Source of the DNA: Chloranthus sessilifolius
Lineage: Eukaryota > Streptophyta > Magnoliopsida > Chloranthales > Chloranthaceae
Direction of reading: 5' to 3'
DNA length: 64,000 bases
Assembly: GCA_021018995.1 (NCBI GenBank)
Contig: CM037586.1
Coordinates: 145,370,060 to 145,434,059 of the forward strand
Position 1 is the first letter of the stretch. The number at the start of each line of letters is the position of its first letter. Of the stretch, positions 1-12,611 are shown one piece after another. Position numbers and translations under genes: made by a program. The notes below the pieces were generated by a model. That model saw only the letters and a program-made list of their open reading frames with translations, had not been told where the DNA came from and searched no databases.

Positions 1-1311
1 TCAAGGGTGTCATACCCACAGGAAAGCGCATAATTAAATTAATTTTAAAAGAGAAAAAGATGCCCAAGGAAGTACCAAGAGAGAAAACGTTGATTCGCTA
101 AACAATTACTACACGCTACTATAACAATAAACGTAAAGCAATCTAGGCAAGGACAAATGATGACAATTGGAAAGATGATTAAGGAGTTTGCTAACCCTAG
201 ATTTGTAACTTCTCTACAATTAATCTCACGATTTCATACCACATCAAAATACCATCATTTATCAAGAAGAAAAATGAATCGTAAAGAACGTGGCTATTGA
301 TCCGGCATACCCTATCCAAAAACTATGACTCAACCTACTGCGGTATGAATCATGTAAAATGCATAGCGTATATCAAAATTCTAAATCACGGTAGTAAGAA
401 GCAATCACTCTGCAGCCTAGATCGGCCTACAAGAACAGATCTAGATGGAATGACCCTTTTATGGTTGTCGATAACCAAGATCGACGGCTATAAATGAGCA
501 TTCGATGATATTTAATTAAACATACACTTTTAATAGAATGATTCCATAACAATGATAAGATATTGTAAAATTAATAGTAAAACAGTTACTTAACTAGGGG
601 TCGCTTCCTCCTTGAACGAGGGAGTTTAGCCGCTCATCCTCTATCTACAAGCCTGTTGTAAACCAGAAGCCATCATCTAATCATGCACATTTATTTATCA
701 AAATATCTCTCCTTACAGTGCTTTGTTCCTAATTATAAACTATCATTCACAAGAAACTGTAAAGGAAAAGCTATGAAAACCTAGGTACAATCTACCAAAA
801 GAGAAAACCTAAGAAAAATCTATTGAGAGAGAGCTAGGAGAACCCCCAATCCTAAGCCGTAGTATTCATTTTATAGGAAGTGGGCAAGACAACTTCCCAA
901 AATAGGCTCAATCGATTGAAAGTCCATTCTCAATCGATTGAGTTCAAATTTACTTTTTGGCAACCATATTCAAATTTGAATTCCAATTTAAAGTAGAGGG
1001 AAAAAGCTATCTTTCTGGTCAATCGATTGAGATTTGGTTTTCAATCGATTGACACATAAGGGTAAGATCTTCATTCTCCTTATGGATGTTGGGCCAATTA
1101 ATTATTTTCATGGATTTCGATGCTTTTGCTGACTTCTTGGTCCAATGTTCTTATGTAACCCTTAATTATCCTCTTTTACGCACTTTGAAGATTCAATGGT
1201 CAGAAACACCTGAAATCAGTAAAATTAGATAACAGCCGTTAGATATCTTTCATCGGATAGCTAAATGCTAGTATTAGAGTGTGAAATATAGTCATATTTT
1301 GGCACAGATCA
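1..1311 (-). repeat. E1 3' LTR (window start cuts about 56 bp)
   Basis: It matches 27331-28019 plus 40817-41436 throughout. The inner edge ends CAGATCA at 1311 and is followed by TACCCCCAAATCC, which on the minus strand is the purine-rich primer for plus-strand synthesis. Two palindrome pairs lie at 908-941 and 1019-1052. The comparison with the 5' LTR implies that about 56 bp are missing to the left. Confidence 0.85.
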
Positions 1312-3181
1312 TACCCCCAAATCCACACTTTGTTAGTCCTCGAGCAAAGAGAAGGAGAATTTATTAATAATTAACAAATAAAATGAATACCACTTTCGTA
1401 GGAAACACGATTGCATTTAGCCTATGCAATAAACCTTTAAACCCCTAGGTGATCTCTAGTGGAGGAGTTGTGTCTCCTGAAGGTTTTTAGTGAAGATACC
1501 TACAAACTTCATAAACTAATAAATTCAAGAATTATTGTCATGCCCTTAGGTAGTTAAATGTCTGTGAAATTTTTTTTTATAAGATGCCCCCGGCCATGCT
1601 GATTTTATCACTGCTCATTAATTCAATTCATTGTTTTTCCAATAACTCATGATTCCTGCCTAGAGTATCGTGCATTTACCACTGCTAAAATTCTTTCATC
1701 AGGGAATAAGTTTAAACTAGGAATCTTTAGATCCCATGTCTTGACTCAATCCTCACCGTAGGTATGCACTCAAAATGAAATTGCTCCGATGAATGATTTA
1801 CTATTTGCTCCCATGTGAGAGAGACACAAAAAGGTCTCACATGAAATAAGAAAGATGGTGCATCACAGAATTAAAAGAAATCTCATGGGGAAAGATATTT
1901 GTATCCTAAGCACATTATATCAAGCACCATAGACATTGCACTATCACTCTCCACAAGATATTTACCACTCATGATTGGATAAAAAATGTCTTTTTCAAGG
2001 TTGTAACGGGGCTCGAGTAAAGTTCAAGAAAGAAAGGAGAAATTAGATTTCAAATTTCTCTGAGAAACTAGAAAAAGAACTACAATTTGCTTTTCTAATT
2101 TTTCACTTTTTCTTTCTTGGATTTTTCAGAATTTCCTTTTTTCAAATCATCAATTTTTCTCCTTCTTTTCTTTTCTTTTTAACAACACCTTATGTTTTTC
2201 ACATATTTCTCATTTCTTTCCCTTTTTATTCATGTATTTTTCTGCCATATGCTCCTTACAAGTATTACTTTCATGACTCTCTTTTCTTACTCTCATCCCT
2301 CTTTTTTAATTTCTCAAAGATTGAGGGATAAGATTTTTCAAATTGGTGTGGGGTATGGTTAATATAGTTTAACAAAGAATATTTTAGGATAAAATTTTTC
2401 AATCAAGACTCAAAAGGGGGTGCAACAAGATAAATCAATATATGGTGAGATATTTTGGGCATAAATGAGCCAAAAATGGCCTTTGATCATTTCCTCATAT
2501 GATGGTAATGATGCCTATTTGCCTTGAGTTCACACACAATGAGTTCTAGCTTATTGATATAAAACATGCTAAATTAACAAATCAAGATAAGATATATGAG
2601 ATTTCAACAATTAAGCATGAAATTTAAAGATACTCTAAAAATTTTCAACACTCATCAAAAATGAGGAAGAAGTTCCAAAGCTTACTGGATTTTAGTCATT
2701 CTTTAGGATCTTAAGATTTCAAGCTCTAGACTTGATTCTCAGACTTTGGAATTAAAGCATGGTGATGGTGCAAGATTTTTCGGACATGGATCATGAAAAT
2801 CAGCATTTTAACTTGTACTAAAATTAATGAGCATTTGTAGAATAAACATGGTGCGATGACAATTTCTAAAAGAATTTCCAGTCATCTAACACTTCAAGGT
2901 CATGAGACCACAATTCAAAATTTATGAGTTCACTGGAGATCAGTCAATCGATTGACTCAATGACCTCAATCGATTGACTGATGCAAGCTTCCAATAGGTT
3001 ATAAGGCCCACAATTCTGTTGTCAATCGATTGATTCTTTCAAATCAATCGATTGACATCCTTTAACCTGCTGAACGCTTCTAGGATAATGTCTATTAGTC
3101 AATCGATTGACTCAATGGTTTCAATCGATTGAATGATACACTTTACGAACTCCAAAAATAGCCCTTGAAAAAAAAATATAA

Positions 3182-3217
<36 letters not shown>

Positions 3218-3562
3218 CATTTATTATTTTTTTTTAATTCTCTAAACATGAACTTCTCACCCCCAAACCTGTTATGTCCAATGTCCTCATTGGCTTGATT
3301 TTTGAAGGTGTATGGGACCCCCAAACCTGTTAAATGCAATCAAGAACCAAAGGGCAGACCAGGTGAAAAGTATTGTAACATGGGCATCAAAACATTTAAA
3401 CGAAGATTAAATTTTCGTTAATAATGTGTAATTTTCTACACTTATTGAAAGCAGAAAGAGACTATTCTAGTGCACTAATAAAAAGAACCTACTCTAAGGC
3501 ATTAAAAGGAAAATAAACTCTAAAATACTCTAAAATCTAGACCCTAAACTAACTCCTATCCC
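1312..3562 (-). other. E1 3' untranslated region with purine tract, T-rich block and palindromes
   Basis: No credible reading frame. The polypurine tract (minus strand GGATTTGGGGGTA) touches the LTR at 1312-1324. Bases 1330-3400 align with the E2 3' region (15075-17000), including the shared passage around the TAGGTGATC motif and a pyrimidine-rich run near 2090-2300. Three palindrome pairs occupy 2944-2977, 3022-3055 and 3099-3132. A TA microsatellite lies near 3190-3218. Confidence 0.6.
3188..3219. repeat. (TA)n microsatellite
   Basis: A run of alternating T and A within the E1 3' untranslated region, directly followed by an A/T-rich stretch. Confidence 0.9.
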
Positions 3563-5732
3563 TTAGTCATCATTGGCAGCCATCCCTTGCGTTGGCCTTG
3601 GAAACATCAATCGCCACATCTCTTCGGTGATGTCGACTCCACCTGATGAAGGAACTGGTGCATGAGGTGGTGATGGTGGCGTGAGAGATGTTGATTCTAA
3701 ATCAATGACCTCAAACTTTGAGAAATCGAGAGGTGGTCGAGGCGAGTGGTATCGCGTACGCTTTCGGGCCGGTTCCGCCAATCTCCTAACCGCCAATCGA
3801 GTACGATACTTGATTGATTCCATCTCAGCAAGTTAAGGGAGGTTGAATGATTTTCTTGACTAAAGGGATGATTTGAAAAAACTAACCTAAAGAATGGTTA
3901 AATAAAGAAGAAATTTCCTAAAACACGACACTCTAAAGATGAACTCGAATCTGGATTTTCGGGATGAATGACGTGTTCTTTCAGAAGTTTGCATTTGTTA
4001 ATCGATTGAGAATTATTTTGGGAAAGGTTCACTTGGTATGGGCCAAAACTAGTTTTTCACAAACTTTTCGATTCAGGCAATCGAAGTAGTTTTGGAAATT
4101 TTTTATTCCTGACAGAAAGAATTTTATGTCCATATAGGCTTCAATCGATTGAAATATTCAATTCAATCGATTGACTCTATCCATGTGCACTGCCAGAATC
4201 AGATAAATCCGTATGAGTTTTGCCATGGGTCTCAGTTGATCGATTGAGGAATGCTTCTCAATCGATTGACAATTTAAATTTCCTTGCGAGATTTCAGCAC
4301 TTAAAAATCTACTCAATCGATTGAAAAATTACTCTCAATTGATTGACTGATGAAATTGTGCACCAATCCAAAATTACACAGAAAAAATAACACACCAAAC
4401 ATACCAACTTTTCATTCAACCAATTTGATTTGATTACAAAAGGTCATCCCTAATATTGCAGAATCCAGATTAACCAAAAGAAAATACTACATCCTAACAC
4501 AAACTATGATTAATTAAACACACAAAGATAAAAAGAACACAAACTACTAAACTAAACATAAAAAAAACTAAACTAGCCATCATCATCATCATCATCGAGA
4601 TCTCCCTCTCCATCCATTACCGCTCGCGTTCCTGCGATGAAGTGGCCGGCTTGCCCCAGGAATGACTCTGGGACAATCCGCATGAGAAGGGAACTCTAAA
4701 ATCGGGACTGTCGATTGATACCTCCAACTATTGCACTCAACCCATTCAGCCATGTCTCAAGGCGAGCAACTGCTGCATCGGCGTTAAAATCAGGGACCTC
4801 TTCAGGACGAGGTCGTCGAATGCCGCCACGTTGGCATTGTGCGGGGTTTGGTCGGGGAAGAGGAGGTATCTCATCAACATCGAGAGGCGGTGGTGTAACT
4901 CTTAAAATGGCTTTGATGCTTTTGTTCCACACATTCATGTCATAATAGTAGAACTACATATCACCCATTTCTTCATCATCATAAATCGAGCACCCGACCT
5001 GGTCCAACAAATACATGACATAGTGCGGAAAGTGGAGAAGGATAGCTTCCCATTTGCGTGGTGTAGTGGTGGTAGTGATGTTGTTGTGACACCTCCACAT
5101 TTCCTCCAGCATCAAACCAGGTGCGTTGAACCAAGTGTTCATGTGGGCCGCATAGAGTGCTTCCACCCTGTTCTTTGTCCTCTCACTTTTAATACCGTGT
5201 GGAAGTAAGTTGTTGGACATCACTATGTCCCAAAACAGTATATCCATTGGTAGAACTGCGCGCTTTGTTGGCATTCCCGAGTCGTGCCTTCAACCACACA
5301 TATTGTTTATCATGAACTCTTGACTAAGATCTACAGCTGGATCGATATGATGATTCAGTGGCGAACAATGTAGAAGTTGAATGCATGGGCGAGATCAGCG
5401 GCATGCAGATTGTATGACCAGTTATCGATCCACAAGCGGATGAATGCAAAACCCGTAGGAGATTGTAATGTTGACACCCATTCCATATTTTGGCAAAAGA
5501 GGCGAATCAGACGCAAGGAAACATCGATGGGAGGAGGTGTGAGTAGCATTTCCAGTTGCAGGGCTTTGATGAACTCAATGGAAAACATTGCTTCGGCGAC
5601 ACGATGAAACTTTGTAAGATCGAAGAAATTTTCGGTTTGACATTGCTGGACCACGTACTCGTTGTTCAGGATACGCATGGGGTTGTTGTCAGGACGGGGT
5701 GGTTGGTAGTTCATAGGTCTAGGTGCTGCCAT
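3563..5732 (-). pseudogene. E1 additional 3' reading frame (plant transposon-protein-like), broken
   Basis: Four minus-strand pieces follow each other: 5732-5355 (125 aa, starts MAAPRPMNYQPPRPD), 5274-4954, 4938-4696 (same frame as the previous piece, one stop between them) and 3823-3563 (C-terminal, ends MAANDD). The protein has proline/arginine-rich ends and a helical middle with LIRLFCQNM, LPHGIKSER and RVEALYAAHMNTW. This layout recalls the additional ORFs often annotated in plants as 'putative plant transposon protein' and matches, in order and some motifs (LYAA after an ER..RV helix), the extra frame of E3 at 31380-32410. It lies downstream of integrase on the same strand. Function is unknown. 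At least one frameshift (near 5300) and one stop make it a pseudogene. Domain identity is a judgement from pattern, not from a search. Confidence 0.5.
3840..4690. other. E1 spacer with palindrome pairs
   Basis: Separates the C-terminal and upstream parts of the additional frame, without a convincing reading frame of its own. Palindrome pairs lie near 4142-4175, 4237-4270 and 4313-4346, each with a ten-base spacer. There is a short CAT repeat near 4578-4596. It could be an intron or an old insertion, because the flanking pieces read as one protein. Confidence 0.4.
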
Positions 5733-5799
5733 TTCGATCGTACGAGGAGAATTTTATAAGATATGAAAGCTCGGTTGAATTTGCAGGAAGCTTGTGAAG

Positions 5800-6413
5800 A
5801 AGGGGACCACAGGTGTTCCCTTTTTATATTTCTCTCGTCAATCGATTGAGTCATGGACTTCAATCGATTGAAGTGAACCACGTCGCGGGAATTGCAATAG
5901 GCATTTGGGATGTGGATGCGACGTGATACAACCATTCATGCAACCTTAATGTTGATCGATTGATACCTTGGTGTCAATCGATCGACATTAAGTTTTTCGC
6001 GAAAAGTCGCAATGTTTGACATCTTGGGAACTTGTGGCTTTAAGTAGCATGTCAGGTCAATCGATTGAGGGGTTAGTCTCAATCGATTGACATTATGATG
6101 ACTTTAGATTTTTCCATCACCGAAAAGATGCGTCGATTGACGCTTCAGTTTCGAAAATCGGCCATCAATTCAAGGCTATGTCAATCGATCGAAATTGAAT
6201 TTTCAATCGATTGACCTCAATATAGTGTCGATCGGTATGGCACACATTTAAAGAGGTGCAATGATGTTTGAACCGAAACATTAATCGATTGAGAAGGATA
6301 ATTCTCAATCAATTGAGAAAAACACAAGTTCAATCGATTGACTTTCTTTCAAAATCAATCGATTAAGGCAAACTCTTGACTTCTAACACAGAATTAAAAT
6401 ACACTGGGTTGCC
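5800..6413. other. E1 palindrome-rich spacer between additional frame and truncated LTR
   Basis: Carries six paired TCAATCGATTGA-type palindromes. Four pairs (starts near 5838, 5952, 6058, 6180) have exactly ten bases between members. The two pairs closest to the LTR (near 6281 and 6330) are longer by two and three bases and have degenerate members. No gene. Confidence 0.6.
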
Positions 6414-7725
6414 TGATCGATTTTAAATTGTACCCTTGCAAGTGCACAAGATCAGTTGTAGCACGGTAAAATCAAGGGTGTCGAACCCACAGGGAAACGC
6501 AAAATTTAATTAATCCTTAAAGAGATTTAAAACACCCAAGGAAGTACCAAGGGCGAAAGTTTAATTTGCTAAATAATTACCACACTATTCTAGATGTAAG
6601 AAAAATAACTAATCTAAGCAAGACAATTTCTGATAAATAAAATGACAATTCTATGAATGAACAAGAAATTTGTTATCCCATATTTATAACCTTTCTACCA
6701 TTAAACCCATAATTCCATAGCACATCAATCACACCATCATTTATCTAGAAAAATGAATCGTAAGAAAACATGATCATCATTCCGGCATACCCTATCTAAA
6801 AACGACGACTCAGCCTATCATTATGGTATGCATCATATAAAAATTATAGCGTATCTCAAGATTCTTAAATCACGACCATGAACATATAATCACTCTGCGG
6901 CCCAGATCAGCCTGCGGGTACAGATCTGGCGATTATGGTCATTGATAACGTAGATCAACGATCATAATAAAGTATTCAAAAGATATTCAATTTAAGCATA
7001 CTTTTTAAGAGAATGATTCCATAATGAAATTAAGAGACTGTGGAGTTAATCATAAAAATGTTACTTATCTAGGGATCACATCTCCTTGAACAAATGATTT
7101 AGCCGCTCATCCTTGGTGTGCGATCTCGTTGTAAACTCGAAGCCATTCTCTTAAATATATACTTTCTATTTATCACCAAAGATCTTTTTACAATGCTTTT
7201 CCTAAATACAATCTATAATTCCACAAACTGTAAAAGAAAAGAAATATAAAAGCTTAAGTACAATCTACCCCAGAGAAAACCCTAAAAAGAAAAAGAAAGA
7301 ATGTGAGCCCAAGAGTGAGAGAAGGGATGGAGAAGATATATCTAAAATAAAGCCATAACTTTTTTTATATAGGGGCAAGCAAAACATTTCCCTAATTACC
7401 TCAATCAATTGAAAATTCTTTCTCAATCGATTGAGCTCAAATTTGAAAAAGAGGGCAAAACTATCTCTCTTGTCAATGGATTGACACTTGGTTCTCAATC
7501 GATTGACATATATGGGTAAAGTCTCCATTCTCCTTGTGGATGTTGAGCTACTTTATGGATTTCGATGCTTCTTATGACCTTTTTGATCTACAGTTCTTGC
7601 GTAACCCTTAATTGTTCTCTTTTATGTTTAATAACGATCCAACGGTCAGAAACACCTGTAAACATTAAAACTCCATAACAACCATCAGATGCTTTCATCA
7701 GCTAGCTAAATGTAGAAATTAAGGT
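6414..7725 (-). repeat. Truncated Athila-type LTR, third subfamily
   Basis: Starts TGATCGATTTTAAATTG like the other Athila LTRs here and follows them base for base in order (insertion of GGCATACCCTATCTAAAAA, the CTCAGCCTAT box, palindromes near 7404-7437 and 7474-7507). It stops near 7725 about 30 bp short of the expected CAGATCA end. Beyond this point the sequence is integrase C-terminus, so the LTR end and whatever followed are deleted. It is more different from both E1 LTRs than they are from each other, so it is a separate insertion or recombination product. Confidence 0.75.
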
Positions 7726-8818
7726 GGGTTTATGTGTCGGTTGCTCGACCATTTGGCTATCATCTTTCTGGGTCACTAAGATACGTTGATTCAATCCTCA
7801 TTTGGGTCATTGGTTTAAACATTGATTTAAGTCGTTGCCCATTCACCTTGAAAATCCGATTATCCTTAAGATTTCTTACCTCAATTGTACCGTGTGCGGT
7901 AGTGGATACAACCTAAAAGGGTCCTTCCCACCTCGACTTCAATTTTGCTGGTTGGAGTTTGAGTTTGGAAGTGAACAACCAAACCTTTTGTCTTATGTGA
8001 AATTCTTTTTGAAAAATTGATTGATTGTGCAATCTCTTGTATCGCTCCTTGTACAACATCGAATTTTCATAAGCATCATAGTGTAGCTCTTCCAACTCGT
8101 TCAATTGTAACCTTCAATTGGACCCTACCTCTTGCATGTCAAAATTAAATCGCTTTATTTCCCAGAATGCCTTATGTTCCAATTCGACTGGGAGGTGACA
8201 AGCTTTCTCATACACAATCCTGAAAGGCGACATCCCAATCGGTGTCTTAAATGCAGTGCGATATGCCCAAAGAGCTTTAGATAAACAATTTGACTAATCT
8301 TTTCTATCCAATTGTACAATCTTTTCTAAAATTTACTTAATCTCCCGATTTGACACTTCTACTTGACCACTAGTTTGTGGGTGGTACGGCATTACCACCT
8401 TATGGTTGACAGCGTATTTTCTCATTAAAGTGGCAAAGTGGCTATTACAGAAGTACGAACAGCCATCACTGATGATTGCTCTTGGAATCCCAAATCTATT
8501 GGACACATTTTCCTTCAAGAATTTGACCACCACTTTATGATCGTTTGATCTAGTTGCCACAACTTTTACCCATTTTGAAACATAGCCGACGACCATCAGA
8601 ATGTATAGATAATCGAATGATGGGAGAAAAGGACCCATGAAGTCGATCCCCCACACATCAAAAATTTTAATAACCAAAATTGGGTTCAATGGCATCATAT
8701 TTCGTCTCGAAATATTTCCGAGCTGTTGACATCGTTGGCATTCTTTGTAAAATCTTACTGCATCTCGAAAAATGGAGGGCCAATAAAATCTACTTTGAAA
8801 AATTTTCTATGTTATCTT
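7726..8818 (-). pseudogene. E1 integrase (C-terminal, core), broken
   Basis: Minus-strand pieces 8698-8333 (121 aa) and 8104-7913 (63 aa) cover the integrase. The core has [16 protein letters not shown] (first catalytic Asp), [12 protein letters not shown] (second Asp) and [18 protein letters not shown] (Glu). The C-terminal module reads [20 protein letters not shown] then EGPF. Integrase joins the cDNA to host DNA. Frames are interrupted between the pieces. The HHCC zinc finger precedes it on the minus strand (8819-9163 region, HARACGGHF). Confidence 0.8.
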
Positions 8819-9693
8819 TTATCCTCCAAAATGGCCTCCACAGGCCCTAGCATGATAGAAATTCATGATACTCAGTTGCTCTTCTTCTGGTATGCATCTT
8901 CTGATGACTTGATCTGAACAAAATTTGAACAAATGTGGCTCATCCCAAAAGTAATATTTTATCTGGGAGAAAAAGAGATTCTTATCATTTCTATCCCATT
9001 GTGTAGGAATTCTCCTAGTGACCAAATAAATCATGATATTCGCAAACCAAGGAATTTTTATAGTCCTATCTATTGCCATTAATTGCTCATCCAGGAAAGT
9101 GTCACGGATTGTTTCCGACACAGATGATTCTTTAGGCAGAATTCGTGACAAATGATCAGCCATAACATTTTTAATTCTTTTTAAATCTTTTTGATTTCAA
9201 AGTTGAATTCTTGGAGGATCAGGATTCACCGAATCAACCTTGGTTTTGTATATTCTTTTGCCAAAAGATACTTCAACGCAGAGTGGTATGAAAAGACCAC
9301 TATTTTGGACCCGAGCAAATAAGAATAAAATTTATCCAATGCATATACCACAACTAATAATTCCTTCTCGATTGTGGTGTAATTCAGTTGTGCATCAATC
9401 AATGTCTTACTGGTGTAGTAAATCACATGAGGTAATTTACATACGCTTTGCCCTAAGACCGTTCTAATAGCATAGTCCGATGCGTTGCACATAAGTTCAA
9501 ACGGAAGCGAATAATTCGGTGGTTGGATTATCGGAGCAATTGACAACAACTCTCGCAATTTCAGAAAGGCCTTCATGCAGTCCTCATCAAATTTAAAAGG
9601 TACATCTTTTTCAAGAAAATTGCATAATGGTTTAGTGACCTTACTAAAATCTTTGATAAATCCTCTGTAAAATCCAGCATGACCCAAAAATGA
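8819..9693 (-). pseudogene. E1 RNase H and integrase N-terminus, broken
   Basis: Pieces 9687-9226 (153 aa) and 9163-8819 (114 aa) on the minus strand. The first holds the end of RT thumb and RNase H (GFYRGFIKDFSKVTKPLCN, LMCNASDYAIRTVLGQ, then EKELLVVVYALDKF). The second begins [10 protein letters not shown], the RNase H to integrase junction typical of the Athila branch. In the RNase H catalytic Asp motif (usually CDASD) this copy has CNASD, so the first Asp is lost. Confidence 0.8.
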
Positions 9694-10653
9694 TCAAATT
9701 TGACGAACACTTTTTAGTGGAGGCAAATTAGCAATGAAGTCAACTTTTGCTTTGTCGGCTTTAATTCCTTTTCTTGATATGATATGCCCTAAAACTATTC
9801 CCTGTCGAACCATAAAATGGATCTTCTCCCAGCTTAGAACCAGATTGGATTCTACACAATGTTGCGACACCTGTGAAAGGTGATGCAAGCATAATTCAAA
9901 GGTTCTCCCAAAAACAGAGAAGTCGTCTATTAATACCTCGATGAATTTATCAATCATATTGAAAAATATGGCTAATGTACATCGTTGAAAGGTGGTCAGA
10001 GCATTACAAAGGCTAAATGACATTCTATGATATGCAAAAGTACCATAAGGACACGTGAACGTTGTCTTCTCCTGATCGACTGAAAATACAGGCACTTGGT
10101 TGTACCCCGAATATCTATCGAGAAAATAGTACGACTCTTGCCCTGCAAATTTCTCAAGACTTTGATCAATGAATGAAAGGGGAAATTGATCCTTTCTGGT
10201 GGCTGTGTTCAATTTCTGATAATCGATACAGACGCGTCACCCAGTAGTCTCGTGAGTAGGCACTAATTCTCCTTCAGTAGTTTCTTTTACTGTAATTCCT
10301 GACTTTTTGGGAATAATTTGAACTGAACTTATCCATTCACTATCAAAGATTGCATAGATGATTCTAGCATCGAGCAACTTGATGATCTCTTTTAAAACGA
10401 CTTCTTTCATGTTTAGATTAAGTTGTCTCTGTGGCTCCCTCGATGGTGTGCTATCATCTTTCAGATGTATTTTGTGCATACAAACTAACGGATCAATCCC
10501 TTTTAGATCGGCTAAAGTCCATCCGATAGCTTCTTTGTGATCCTTAAGCACTTTCAGCAAATCATGCTCTTGCTTGTCTGATAATGTTGATGAAATTTTT
10601 ATCGGAAGCATTTCTTGGGATCCTAGAAAAGTATATTTAAGTGACTCAGGCAT
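9694..10653 (-). pseudogene. E1 reverse transcriptase, broken
   Basis: Pieces 10653-10237 and 10212-9694 on the minus strand. They contain the RT fingers (EIIKLLDARIIYAIFDSEW), palm motif FLDRYSGYNQV and the active-site box EVLIDDFSVFG (normally YxDD). A frame change lies at 10213-10236, where the usual WRVCIDYRKLN segment is disrupted. RT copies the element RNA into DNA. Confidence 0.8.
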
Positions 10654-11410
10654 GTTTTAATTCAATAGTTTTTGGTGACTCGATTGATGGTGTCAGTTCG
10701 GCGTTTTCTTCAATGGGTAATGATTCCACTTTTGTCTTATTCTCCAATGACTTATCGTCTTGACTTGATGAGACCATCCTCATTTTGTTTGGGTGTTTAT
10801 CTTCACTTTTTTTTTCCTCGTAGATAGCCAACAAAGCAATTTCAAATTCTTCCTTGGTTAGCATTGATGGTAAAACTTCATCTACTACTTCATCCACCTG
10901 ATTGATGTAGAAACAGTCAACCTCACCCTCATTGGGAAAATAGTTCACCGCATGAAATATATTCAGCCTGACTTTCAAGTTTCTAAAAAAAATATTCATG
11001 ACTCTCATTCGACAATTGATGCAGGCATTTGCAGTTGCGAGAAACAAGCGTCCAAGAATGATTAGGACTTGATTTGTTGATTTAACGGGTGGTTCCATAT
11101 CCAAGACAACGAAGTCCACCAGAAAGACAAATTTATATATTCCAACCAAAAGATCCTCAATGATACCCCTAGGTCTTCTTTCTGATCTATCAGCAAATTG
11201 GAGTGTGATCGCAGTGGGCTTCAATTCACCCAATCCTAATTTCTCATATACTGAGTATGAGATCAGGTCGACACTTGCTCTCAAATCCAGTAGTGCCTTA
11301 CTAATTGGTTGCCCTCCTATAACACAAGGAACAGTTGGGACTCCAAGGTCCTTGAGTTTCTGTGGTGCTTCCAATTGCAATATCGAACTGACTTGATTAG
11401 TCAAAAACAT
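10646..11410 (-). pseudogene. E1 aspartic protease and linker
   Basis: 254 aa open on the minus strand. GQPISKALLDLRASVDLISYSVYEKLGLG is split here only by description: the protease active site normally reads DLGAS and here is DLRAS, the same Gly-to-Arg change as in E2. VFLVDFVVLDMEP and LIILGRLFLATANA follow, as in Athila proteases. The acidic linker runs into RT. The upstream edge is the solo LTR insertion at 11411, which separates the protease from gag. Confidence 0.75.
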
Positions 11411-12611
11411 TGATCGGTGCTGAAATATGACTATATTTTACACCTTAATTCCTACATTTAGTTATTTGATGAGAGCATCTAACGGCTGTTATATACTTTT
11501 AGTGATTGCAGGTGTTTCTGACTATTAGATCTCCAAAGAGCATAAAAGATGATAATTAAAGGTTACACAAGAACAGTGGACTAAGATGCCAAAAGAAGCA
11601 TCGAAATCTATGAATTAGCCTAGCATCCACCAGAGAATGAAGATCTTGCCCCTATGTGTCAATCGATTGAAGACCAACTCTCAATCGATTGACCAGAAAG
11701 ATAACTTTTTCCTCTACTTCAAATTTGAATTCAAATTCGAATTTGGTCGCCAAATTAGTAGATTTGGACTCAATCGATTGAGCCTATTATGGAAAATGTC
11801 TTGCCTGCTCCCTATAAAAAAAGCTACAGCTTAAGGTTAAGGGCTCTCTCTTTTGCTCTTAGGTTCTTCTTCTCTTAGTAGATTGTACCTAGATTTTGAG
11901 TTCTTCTTTTACAACTTTTGAAGCATAGTTTGTACATAGGAACAAAGCATTGTAAAGAGAAATCTTGTGATAAATAAGAGTGCATGCTTAAGATGCTGGC
12001 TTCTGTTACAAGTGTGTGCTTAATTGAATATCATCGAGTGCTCATTTACAGCCATTGATCGTGGTTATCAACGACCGTAAAAGAGTCATTCTATCTAGAT
12101 CTGTTCATGTAGGCTGATCTAGGCTATAGAATGATTGTTTCATCATTGTTGTGATTTAAAATTTTGAGATACGCTATACTTTTTACATGATTCATACCGA
12201 AATGATAGGCTGAGTTATAGTTTTTAGATAGGGTATGCCTGATCAATAGTCACGTTCTTTTCGATTCATTTTCTTCTTGATAAATGATGGTATTTTGACG
12301 CATTATGAAATTGTGAGTTTAATTGTGGAGAAGTTACGAATCTAAGGTTAGCAAACTCCTTAATCATTTTTTAAATTGTCATTTTCTTTACCATAATTTA
12401 TTCTTTCTTAGATTAATTTACTATTATTGCTCTAGAATCGTATGGTAATTGTTTAGCAAATTGACTTTCTCTCCCTTGGTACTTCCTTAGGCATCTTTTT
12501 CTTTTTAAGAATTAATTTAATTTTGCGCTTCCCTGTGGGTATGACACTCTTGATTTTACCGTGCTACAACCGATCTTGTGTACTTATAAGGGTACAATTT
12601 AAAATCGATCA
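11411..12611 (+). repeat. Solo Athila-type LTR in opposite orientation
   Basis: Begins TGATCGGTGCTGAAATATG and ends TTTAAAATCGATCA, the reverse complement order of the other LTRs in the window. 1201 bp, full length. Palindromes at about 11660-11693 keep the ten-base spacer. Flanks are AACAT and TACTT, so there is no clean 5-bp duplication. The E2 homologue shows that the target was continuous protease/gag linker. It is closer to the E1 LTRs than to the E2 LTRs. Confidence 0.85.

Noticed and set aside
908..6361. CRISPR-like array (short repeats with unique spacers)
   Set aside because: Repeats are 12 bp and spacers 10 bp, occur as pairs, are scattered, and the DNA is plant retrotransposon. 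No cas genes.
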